A stretch of 12,213 nt of DNA, taken from the NCBI GenBank assembly GCA_016715505.1, contig JADJZY010000026.1, forward strand, positions 1-12,213, given 5' to 3'. The notes beneath the pieces were generated by a model, which was not told where the DNA came from, did no database searches, and worked only from the letters and a program-made list of their open reading frames with translations. Every line of letters starts with the position of its first letter. Positions within the stretch are counted from its first letter, which is position 1. Shown here piece after piece: positions 1-7,798 of this stretch. The stretch is from Bacteroidota bacterium (lineage in GTDB: Bacteria > Bacteroidota > Bacteroidia > Chitinophagales > Chitinophagaceae). Made by a program: the position numbers and the translations under genes.

Positions 1-222
1 GCTGTTTATCCGAATCCTTCGCAGGGTGAATTTTCTATTTAATTGACCATATTGTTCAAGCGGCCACATTGGAAATCGTTAACTTATTAGAGAGAAATTT
101 ACGAGCAAAAAATATCAACTCAACAAAAGGGAACCATTCAATTTGATGCGCCGATAGGCATGTATATTTTAAAAATCAAAATTATCGACGGAGAGTTCAC
201 TCAAAAGATAACAAAGTTCTAA
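1..222 (+). CDS. C-terminal fragment of a T9SS-secreted protein (type A sorting domain)
   Basis: Only the last ~75 codons lie in the window. Frame 1 opens with AVYPNPSQGEFSI, the VYPNP signature that begins type A T9SS sorting domains. The frame then breaks twice. Restoring one T in the T-run at 38-40 and two bases near 90 gives a continuous tail with the typical parts: an ATLEIVNLLGREIYEQ strand, then GMYILKIK, then a basic end (FTQKITKF) and TAA at 220-222. With three bases restored the length is exactly 75 codons. In this family the domain directs export across the outer membrane by the T9SS and is then removed or anchored. The cargo domain lies off the left edge, so its function is unknown. 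The breaks look like base-dropping errors rather than decay, because every conserved position of the domain survives. It is a second T9SS cargo beside the one at 3424-6848. Confidence 0.8.
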
Positions 223-475
223 TTCAAAACCATTTCAATAATATCTGTGTTTACTATTAGCTTTTCCACGGAAAAATAGGATTTTTTAAATGATGCCGGA
301 ATATCGGCTTTATCTTTCGGAATAATCATTTATCAGTCGATTATGATCTTTTAATTTATTTTCAATAGTCGACTGGGGTAGTATAGACTTTTCAGTAAAA
401 TACAATTAAACACTCTTCCATCAGCCCTTTTTCAACCATTCATCCATTTTATTTCCCAAAACGGAGCAAGGGTAT

Positions 476-483
476 TATTTTCG
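476..483 (+). promoter_or_regulatory. Possible -7 box for the C1 peptidase gene
   Basis: TATTTTCG resembles the Bacteroidota -7 element TAnnTTTG, with C in place of the third T of TTTG. It ends four bases before the ATG at 488, so a transcript would have almost no leader. No clear -33 TTTG is visible at the expected distance. The 265 bases between 222 and 488 hold nothing else except a loose 7-bp inverted repeat (CAGTCGA/TCGACTG) around 333-375. Confidence 0.3.
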
Positions 484-487
484 TTCC

Positions 488-1661
488 ATGAGAAAAATAG
501 TTTTATCCTTTTTATGCATTGCATTTGTTCTGAATGCCGTAGCTCAAGACAATTTGGTAAAATCGCTGGAGGCCAATAAATCTGACAGCGCTAAAAAATT
601 TAAATTCACCACCATCATTGACCTTGAAGATAGTCCGGTAAAAAACCAAGGAAGCTCAGGTACATGTTGGAGTTATTCCGGTAATTCATATTTAGAAAGT
701 GAAATGATGCGACAGGGAAAAGAGTTCGTAGATATTTCCGAAATCTATACTGCCCGTTGTGCCTATATCGAAAGAGCCAAAACTATGCACGCATGCATGG
801 TGCTATTGGTTGGGGAGATGGGGCCGAATTACATGATGTGGTTCAGATTTATAAAAATATGGGGCCATGCCTTATGAGGCGTATACCGGTTTGAACTATG
901 GGACTACGAAAAATAAATTTGGTGAAATGCAGGCCGCTTTGGAAGGCTTCCTGAAAGGGATTGTGGAAAATAAAAATGGCAAACTCACCAAAAACTGGTT
1001 GCCGGCATTTACTGCGGCATTGGATGCTTATTTAGGTAAAGTACCGGAGACCTTTAAATACAAGGGCAAGGAATACACACCCCGTTCTTTCGCTGATGAA
1101 GTTGTTGGAATTAAGTCAGACGAATATCTGGAAATTGGTTCTTTCTTATACACACCTTTTTATGAATCGACCTTTTTGATGGTGCCGGATAACTGGAGCT
1201 TACAAAGTGTTATGAATGTGCCTTTGGATGAACTGGAAAATATTGTGGATCATGCTTTGGAAAACGGGCAAACAGTAGCCTGGGCAACGGATGTGAGTGA
1301 GAAATACTTTTCGTGGAAAAATGGAGTGGCTATCGTTCCGGAAAAGGAATTAGAAGATATGAGTGCGGAGGAAGTTAAACTCATGTTTGATGGGCCGAAA
1401 GCTGAAAGAGAGATTACGCCACAATACCGTGAAGATGCGTTTGATAATTATACCACCACTGATGATCACGGAATGCATATCGTTGGTTTGGCTAAGGATC
1501 AAAGTGGCAAAGAATATTATATGGTTAAAAATAGTTGGGGCGATGCCAACGATTACAAAGGTTACCTGTATGTTTCCAAAGCATTTTTTAGATATAAAAC
1601 GATTGCGATTCTCTTACATCAATCGGGAATCCCGGATGGTATTCGTCGTAAAATGAACTAA
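488..1661 (+). CDS. Exported C1-family cysteine peptidase (bleomycin hydrolase/PepC-like), two frameshifts
   Basis: Papain-fold aminopeptidase of the C1B type. The N-terminus MRKIVLSFLCIAFVLNAVAQ is a signal peptide, so the enzyme acts outside the cytoplasm. The catalytic Cys is C60 in NQGSSGTCWS, with the oxyanion Gln at Q54. The His is H328 in DDHGMHIVG (matching the THAM motif of bleomycin hydrolases), and the Asn is N349 in VKNSWG. The triad is therefore complete. The frame breaks twice. Adding an A to the AAAA at 779-782 and a G to the GGGG at 861-864 restores a 391-residue protein that reads through KNYARMHGAIGWGDGAELH, the conserved segment after the active-site helix. That is slightly shorter than cytosolic bleomycin hydrolase (~450). 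ATG 488 is chosen because it begins the signal peptide. It stands alone, with its own terminator just downstream. The two indels are probably sequence errors, since both sit in homopolymers and no conserved motif is lost. Confidence 0.9.
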
Positions 1662-1682
1662 ATCTTAGTTTGATAAATCAAG

Positions 1683-1713
1683 AAAGGCCGGGCAAGGATG
1701 TCCGGCCTTTTTT
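1683..1713 (+). terminator. Rho-independent terminator of the C1 peptidase gene
   Basis: AAAGGCCGG at 1683-1691 pairs perfectly with CCGGCCTTT at 1702-1710. The stem can extend by G-T and C-G pairs to leave a 6-base loop (AAGGAT). Six T follow from 1708 to 1713. It lies 22 bases after the stop at 1661. It is GC-rich, strong and of textbook form. Confidence 0.9.
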
Positions 1714-1743
1714 CTATAAAAATGAGCATGAAATGAGCAGGTT

Positions 1744-1801
1744 TTACATTTATTCGTACGAAAAAGTGTTATTAATTACATTTATTCGTACGAAAAAGTG
1801 T
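1744..1801 (+). repeat. Two 26-bp direct repeats with a palindromic core, upstream of the ATPase
   Basis: Positions 1744-1769 and 1776-1801 are identical over 26 bases, 32 bases apart start to start (three helical turns). Each copy contains the perfect palindrome TTCGTACGAA followed by AAAGTGT. The pair ends 54 bases before the ATG of the ATPase gene at 1856. Spacing on one face of the helix and the palindromic centre suggest binding sites for a dimeric regulator, or a duplicated promoter/operator. The segment TTTATTCG within the repeat loosely resembles the Bacteroidota -7 box. The repeat itself is directly visible; the regulatory role is inference. Confidence 0.75.
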
Positions 1802-1855
1802 GTTTAATGACATAAATATGAAGGAAAATAATAATTTTGATGAAATTTATGATCA

Positions 1856-3135
1856 ATGGAAAGGAGCATAACCACAGAGCTGCTTAATTGGCAAAAATAG
1901 AAAACTACGAAAGCCCTCATCATACAAGGTGCGCGGCAGGTTGGTAAAACATGGATTATGAAATTCTTTGACAAACGTATTTTAAACAAACCGTTTATAT
2001 CAACTTCGAAAGCAGCATTCGTTTAAGAAAATTATTTCAGGATGATTTTGACATATCTCGAATTCTAACCGTATTTGAAATTGAAACCGGTATTCAATTG
2101 ATCCACAAAACACGCTGATCATCTTGGATGAAATTCAAGAGGCGGAGAAAGGTTTGACTGCCCTGAAATACTTCTATGAGAATGCACCCGAATATTTTGT
2201 GATGGCAGCGGGCTCCTTGCTTGGAGTTTCTCTACAAAAAGAAAGTACTTTTCCGGTTGGGAAAGTAGATTTCTTAAATCTGTTTCCATTGAGTTTTGAA
2301 GAATTTTAAAGAACTCCAATGAAATAAAACTATTGCAAGCCATCCAGGAAAAAAAATGGTCAGTGATTGAGCCATTCCATGATAAGTTGAGTCAATATTT
2401 AAGGATTTATTACTTTACGGGAGGCATGCCCGAGGCGGTTAAATGCTATCTGGAAACCAAGGATTTGAAGCAAGTGAGAACCATTCAGAATAACATCATT
2501 CAGGGTTATGAAAATGACTTTGCAAAATATGCGCCCATAGAACTCGTTCCCAAAATAAGATTGGTGTGGCGTTCAATTCTAGGTCAATTGGCGAAAGAGA
2601 ACAAGAAATTTATCTACGGACAATTAAAGAAAGGGGCACGAGGCAAGGAATTTGAAACCGCTATCAATTGGTTGATTCATGCAGGATTATTGATTAAGTG
2701 TATGAGAGTGAGTAAGCCGGCTATTCCTTTAAAGTCGTATGCCGCAATGGACGTGTTTAAGTTGTATTTATTAGATATTGGTTTGTTGAATGCGATGGCA
2801 GAATTGAGCGAGCAAATTTTACTGAATCATAACCAAGTATTGACGGAATTTAAAGGAGCATTTTCAGAACAATATGTCTGTCAGGAACTCTTGTTCGCAA
2901 GGAGGTTTATTATTGGTCTGCTCCAAATGCAAGTGCCGAAATAGATTTTCTCATACAACATGATCATGCCATTATTCCAATAGAGGTGAAAGCTGAAGAA
3001 AATTTGAAATCAAAAAAGTTTAAAGTGTTCGAAGATACGTTCAATTCTCAGCGGGCAATCAGAACATCCGCGAGTAGATATCGCTCACAAGATTGGATGT
3101 CGAATATTCCGCTTTACGCGGTAATGGTTTTATAA
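1856..3135 (+). CDS. AAA_14/DUF4143 family ATPase with C-terminal PD-(D/E)xK-like motif; four frameshifts and one in-frame stop
   Basis: Repaired length 427 residues, normal for this family. Walker A is GARQVGKT at residues 25-32; Walker B is LIILDE at 88-93. The middle carries PLSFEEF and the YYFTGGMPEAV segment typical of the family. The C-terminal DUF4143 part reads YYWSAPNASAEIDFL and then IPIEVKA, giving D365-x12-E378-x-K380, the layout of a PD-(D/E)xK nuclease core. The cellular role of the family is not well established; defence, DNA processing and regulation have been proposed. Single bases are missing at 1973-1975, 2100, 2304-2307 and 2899-2900, three of the four in homopolymers. TAG at 1898-1900 replaces codon 15. 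ATG 1856 is the first start in frame after a TGA at 1850 and gives the usual short lead to Walker A. The gene is monocistronic and preceded by the paired repeats. The number of lesions is high, so it could be a true pseudogene, but every motif is intact. Confidence 0.85.
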
Positions 3136-3423
3136 GAAATAAGTTGAAACAGATTTTGCAGGAATGAGAAAATCTCGCTATAACCGAAGGATATTTTTTG
3201 CTTGTTCATATGGCATCATTCTTCAAGTTCATCCGAATGGTATCGCACTTCGATATCACAGTTTGTATAAACATAGCTAAACGTGCACTAGATAAGCTTT
3301 ATATTCTCAAACAAGCGATTTAGGGGGCATTTTCATTTTTCATCACCGCATCAGCGATGAATTATTCCGCTTAATTTTTACATTTCCACCCAGATAAACC
3401 TATTTTTGGTAAAAATCACAAAA
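3136..3423. other. Intergenic region between the ATPase and the PNGase-like gene
   Basis: This AT-rich stretch of 288 bases has stops in all frames. I see no RNA gene and no clear terminator for the ATPase gene. A weak 5-bp hairpin (TCATC/GATGA) lies around 3340-3360. The promoter-like box at 3401 is listed separately. Confidence 0.5.
3401..3408 (+). promoter_or_regulatory. Bacteroidota-type -7 box for the PNGase-like gene
   Basis: TATTTTTG fits TAnnTTTG exactly and lies 15 bases before the GTG start at 3424. The -33 region at about 3376-3380 is T-rich (TTTTTA) without a clear TTTG. Transcription would begin close to 3414, leaving a leader of about 10 bases. Confidence 0.4.
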
Positions 3424-6400
3424 GTGAAAAACATTACTCAGCCTATTCCTGGCTTGTTCCGCATTAATTACTTGGGCACAAGTTCCCGGTGATACCATCA
3501 TCACTTCAACATTCAATTATACCCAAACGCAATACAGCAGAGATAGCATGATTCTGTTTCCTGATCTGCCCGGGGTGAGTTTCGAAAAAATTTACATGCT
3601 TTACAATATGCGATGTAAAAATGGGCTGGTTTCACCTGCTGTATCCGGACAAACCAATATCGGTTGCGGCGAATGGGATTATACCTGTAATACCTATATC
3701 ATGGATTCCACCAAAACGGATTCATCAAAGGCCAAACATCCTTCACACATCATTACCGGATCGAGTGCCTCTACCTACAATTATCTCATCAATCCAACAT
3801 TTACCTATTATCGGTATCAGCAACATCATGTGGTAAACACTTCTACCATCAGCGAAACCATTGGAAATATCGGTACCGGAGCCAGCACCACATCAGCGCC
3901 ATTTAATGCAGCGCATCAAACCTTAAAATCACAATATCTCTATACGGCTGCCGAATTAAGTACAGCTGGTTTGAGTGCCGGAAATATTTCAAGCATCAAA
4001 GTGCAGGTGAGCAATGCCGGCTCTATTTTGTACCAACTAAAGGTTCGGATGAAGCATAGCACCAATAATGCATTGCAAGCCTCAGCGCCTGATATCAATG
4101 GGTTTACTGAAGTTTATTTCTATAATACTGCACTGGTGAATGGGAGCAATGAGTTGATTTTTTATAATCCGTTTAACTGGAATGGAACGGATAATGTCAT
4201 TGTTGAATTTAGTTTTACCAATCCTGTGGCAGGAACACCATCAATCGTCTTGAGTGATGTACAAGGCAGCAATATGGGATTGGTTTCCCAAGGAGATGAT
4301 TATCACTTCGAAATGATCGGAAGTAATTTCATGCAATTGGGTAATGCAGCATTCAATAATTTTAGTGATCAAATTAGCATCGCTTTTTGGGCGTATGGAA
4401 ATCCAAACATTTTACCAGCCAATAATTCTGTGTTTTATGGTTACAATGCTCAAAATCATCGTCAGGTGAATATTCATATGCCCTGGTCGAATTCCAATAT
4501 TTATTGGGATTGCGGTTCGGGCGGGACCTTATGATCGGATTAATAAAGCGGCATTGCCGGCTGAATTTGAAGGTCAGTGGAATCATTACGTGTATACCAA
4601 AAACAGCACCACCGGTGTCATGAATATTTATCTCAACGGGGTTTTATGGCATTCGGGTACCGGCAAAACCATTCCGGTTGAAGTAACTGATTTTATTTTG
4701 GGTAAAGCGCCCTATGGTGAAAATTATTACGGCAATATGGACGAATTTTCTTTGTGGGATGTCGAACTCAGTCAATCAGATATTCAAACATGGATGTACC
4801 AAACCATCAATGCCTCACATCCGCAATACAGCCATTTAAAAGCTTATTATCGCATGAATGAAGGGACTGGAGTGACAACAGCAGATGCTTCGGCAGCCGG
4901 GTCATCTGCTGCTATTCAGGGATATCCGGTTTGGCGACGTTTTTTGGGAAAGGATGTGTTTAAAAATTTTACCGAAACCAATAACCGACCAGCTTTGTCG
5001 TTTGTTCAAGGCGTTTATACCCAGGCCAGTTCAAATATTTTATATGTAGACTCCATTCAAAACTACCCGAATACCGTTTATAGTTTTGTGGTGAATAACA
5101 ATAGTATTCAACCACTCGATACGAATTGGTATTATCAAGCGGGTTATACCTATGTGTATGATGGAGATAATGGTAACTTGTTGGATTCCGTAATGAACTG
5201 GCAAACAGGAACTATCAATATCACGGACCTGAATTATTTTCAAAAATTCCCATCTGCTTTTCAGTTGGTTTCCTTTGTAACTCCTTATGGAATCAATCTG
5301 GATTTAGGCATGGGTGGAAAAACCTGGGTCTTTGATGTGACAGATTATGCGCCCATCTTAAAAGGATGGAAACGGATGTTCATCAATGGAGGCGGTGAAC
5401 GTCAGGAAGATATGGACATTAAATTTATGTTTATCGTTGGAACGCCACCACGTGAAGTAAAAGATATCAATAACCTTTGGCGGGTTGAACCACCCGGATA
5501 TCAGGCAATCATGAATGATGATAAATATGAACCTCGATCTGTTCCATTGGACCCTGCAAGTGTTTCATACAAAATCCGTACGGCTATTACCGGCCATGGT
5601 CAGGAAGGGGAATTTATTCCACGAAATCATTATATCAATATCAATGGCGGTGCGAAGGAATTCACCTGGGATGTTTGGAAAAAATGTTCCGAAAATCCGG
5701 TTTACCCACAAGGAGGTACCTGGATTTATGATCGGGCCGGATGGTGCCCCGGAATGGCCACTGATGTGAAGGAAATGGATATCACTTCTTTTGTGAGCCC
5801 TGGTGGCACTGCGATTATCGACTATGGTTTGGATACTGCATGGGGTTCAAGCAATTATTGGGTCAGTAATCAATTGGTCAATTATGGTCCGGCTAATTTT
5901 ACCCTAGATGCTGCCGTGGTGGATATTAAAAACCCCAGCACCAAAGTGGAATATGCACGCAATAATCCAATTTGCCGTCATCCGCAGGTTGTCATTCGTA
6001 ATACCGGATCTACTGCGCTTACGAGTCTCGCGATTGAATATTGGGTGAATAATAATACCGTGAAGGAAACCTATCAATGGACCGGAAACCTGGCTTTCAT
6101 GGAAACGGCTGAAGTGAGTTTGCCGGCATCCGCGAATTTGTGGTCGGCCATTACAGCACCCAGCGGTAATGTATTTCATGTGAATTTGCGCAATCCAAAT
6201 GGCGGAAATGATGCCTATGCTTTAAACAATACTTTTCAAAGTATTTTTAATATCACCGAAGTCGTGCCCTCCAATTTTATTGTGCAGTTTAAAACCAATT
6301 TGGTAGGCAGTGAATCTTCGTACAAAATTGTAGATCAGGATGGCAATTTGGTGTTTCAACGTACAAACATGGCCAATAATTTATTGTATCGCGATACCTT

Positions 6401-6848
6401 CAATTTGGGGGGCGGTTGTTATTCATTCATTGTGGAAGATACGGATGAAGATGGCATTGATTTTTGGGCAAACAACGACGGTATCGGATATGTTCGTTTC
6501 AGAAAAGGAGATGGATCAGCCCTGAAAATTTTTGAACCTGATTTTGGAAAATCGATTGTCTACAATTTTACTGTCGATTATCCATTGAGTTATGAAGAGA
6601 TTTATGAACCGATTGTGTTACAGGTTTATCCGAATCCTGCACGCGGCCAATTTACCGTTGAACTGAACGAGGGGAGTAATGGGAGTATTCGATTGTTCAA
6701 TCAATTTGGGCAAGAAGTGTTTGCTCCATTTAGCCGGCAAGGACATCGTTTCATATTCCAAAGTGAGCAGTTGGCAAGGGGAATGTATTTTGTACAACTC
6801 ACCGATGAAAGAGGACGCACAGTTTCCAAAAAAATGATGCTGGAATAA
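3424..6848 (+). CDS. T9SS-exported peptide-N-glycosidase F-like protein with inserted LamG-like domain
   Basis: Repaired length 1,140 residues. The signal peptide is MKTLLSLFLACSALITWAQ. GTG 3424 is chosen because removing one A from the run at 3427-3431 joins it to that peptide. A second extra base, a T at 4529-4530, splits CGSGGT from YDRINKAALP. PNGase F landmarks: GCGEWDYTCNTY with D85 matching catalytic D60; FVTPYG near 616; FDVTDY from about 636; GTPP; GHGQEGEF with E729 matching E206, followed by R733 and a His as in PNGase F; DRAGWCPGM at 769-777. No obvious partner of E118 is seen in the NGGGERQE region. A LamG/concanavalin-like jelly roll occupies roughly 300-480 (WNHYVYTKN, MNIYLNGVLW, GNMDEFSLWD), placed inside the N-terminal PNGase domain. 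The T9SS type A tail starts at VYPNPARGQF (about 1067) and ends FVQLTDERGRTVSKKMMLE. Family knowledge: PNGase F removes N-glycans from glycoproteins. Activity here is inferred. The LamG domain may bind glycan or a surface. Confidence 0.85.
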
Positions 6849-6856
6849 GATGATGG

Positions 6857-6877
6857 AATAAGGCTTAGTGCCTTATT
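6857..6877 (+). terminator. Hairpin terminator after the PNGase-like gene
   Basis: AATAAGGC at 6857-6864 and GCCTTATT at 6870-6877 form a perfect 8-bp stem with the 5-base loop TTAGT, eight bases after the stop at 6848. The T-tract is short (TTATTT), so termination may be moderate. Because the stem is symmetrical it could also act on the other strand. The 222 bases between it and the -7 box at 7100 hold no convincing gene. Confidence 0.6.
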
Positions 6878-7099
6878 TAAACCCAAATTTGCGGTTGGAC
6901 CCAGCCAACAGCAAAAACGATAGGAAAATCAAATACTTCGGATAAATGGCCTCAGTAGGATTTTTTAATTCGGGGTTACCGAGCAAATCCTTTACAGGAT
7001 TAGTTTGGAGTAGCTTCGTTCCTTGCTACTGCAAATTCTCGGTTATATGATTTTTCTCAGAATATCTCTTTTTTCACTTCGGGCAAATATTCCCCGCCC

Positions 7100-7107
7100 T
7101 ATCTTTG
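7100..7107 (+). promoter_or_regulatory. Bacteroidota-type -7 box at the head of the Cys-rich cluster
   Basis: TATCTTTG fits TAnnTTTG exactly and lies 5 bases before the proposed GTG start at 7113. A TTCG at 7078-7081 is at about the right distance for the -33 element (consensus TTTG). The predicted transcript would be nearly leaderless. The box is the main reason for choosing GTG 7113 over the upstream TTG 7023. Confidence 0.45.
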
Positions 7108-7112
7108 CCAAC

Positions 7113-7493
7113 GTGCGCAATTGGATCAGTTTATTGTTTTTTGTTTTACTATTATCCCATCAGGGTTTGCGCTCCTTTGTATTATTACAATGGAAAATGA
7201 ATCAGGCTGAAATTATTCAAAAACATTGCGAAAATCGCAGTAAGCCTGAAATGGCCTGTAACGGAAAATGTCATCTGCGAAAAACATTGGCTAAATTAGA
7301 TCAAAGCAATAATCAGAAACCTTCGGAGTCGCCTTCAAAAGCAGAATGGCCCAGTATGGATTATGATTTTCCTTTGAAATTTTTCAGATGAAAGACCGAT
7401 GGAATGCGGTTATAACATCTATCTTGTTTATACCTTCTCAAGAAAAACTTCCAGAAGGGTATCATTCCAATGCTTGGAAGCCACCGTCCCTGA
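7113..7493 (+). CDS. Small Cys-containing membrane protein (CNGKC type), three frameshifts
   Basis: The N-terminus MRNWISLLFFVLLLSHQGLR is one hydrophobic segment (signal anchor or signal peptide). Next comes a KMNQAEIIQKHCENRSKPEMACNGKCHL-like stretch, split here as KMNQAEIIQKHC and KPEMACNGKCHLRK: three Cys in a C-x10-C-x3-C pattern, then a Lys-rich region. Small uncharacterised Bacteroidota envelope proteins share this plan and often end in a Pro-Pro motif. The plain frame stops at 7391. Removing one base each from T5 at 7380-7384, A5 at 7443-7447 and CCC at 7488-7490 extends it to 125 residues ending GYHSNAWKPPS, with TGA at 7491-7493, matching that plan. The extension is inference; the 92-residue core up to 7391 is solid. 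The gene heads a forward cluster with the exported CxxCxC protein and a lipoprotein. Binding or delivery of a metal such as copper would fit the Cys pattern but is not shown. Confidence 0.65.
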
Positions 7494-7798
7494 ATACGAA
7501 TTTGGCTTCATACAATTTACCATTCTACAATTGTTTTTGCTATTTTGGAATTGGATAGGTACTTCAAATAGTTTTGAAAAAGCCGTTTATCATTCTGTTT
7601 ATAACAGTAATCAGGTACATTTCGCGTAGAGATGTGCCTGATGAAATCATTCAACATGGTAAGATGATATCCGAATAGCGGATAGGCCATTTAAATTTAT
7701 TGCAGACCGGAAAAATTTGGTATGAGCTCAAAAAGTATGAGAGTCATTCTGAAAAATTAATGCAGCAGTCAACATTCTAATCACTTTAAAAAAATAAC
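7494..7798 (+). other. Unresolved stretch with coding-like patches, possibly a broken small gene
   Basis: No intact gene can be read here, but protein-like segments occur in several frames. In frame 1, FIQFTILQLFLLFWNWIG (from about 7507) resembles a signal peptide or membrane segment. In frame 2, after TAG 7556-7558, there is PFIILFITVIRYISRR and RRDVPDEIIQHGKMISE up to TAG 7676-7678. The same frame then gives TGKIWYELKKYESHSEKLM and ends at TAA 7778-7780. In frame 1, DDIRIADRPFKFIADRK can be joined to IWYELKKY by removing one A from the A5 near 7711. I cannot choose one reconstruction or name a family. It may be a small gene between the two cluster members, damaged by the same base-inserting errors as its neighbours, or simply spacer DNA. 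Confidence 0.3.

Noticed and set aside
1744..1801. CRISPR array
   Set aside because: Only two copies, a 6-base gap instead of a spacer, and no cas genes nearby.
2119..2343. Reverse-strand open frame inside the ATPase gene
   Set aside because: It is a shadow of the forward frame, which carries the Walker B motif and family-specific segments there.
488..3135. Programmed ribosomal frameshifting as the reason for the split genes
   Set aside because: The shifts hit unrelated genes at unrelated points, at ordinary short homopolymers without conserved slippery heptamers or downstream structures, and several occur per gene.
7399..7629. A 76-codon forward frame after the CNGKC gene
   Set aside because: Its first part overlaps the better-supported extension of the CNGKC protein in shifting frames; only the later hydrophobic patch is kept, as part of the unresolved stretch.
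1898..7678. TAG reassigned as a sense codon (TAG at 1898, 7556 and 7676)
   Set aside because: Other genes end normally, including the repaired TonB receptor, which stops at TAG 9575-9573. The three in-frame TAG lie in damaged or uncertain regions.
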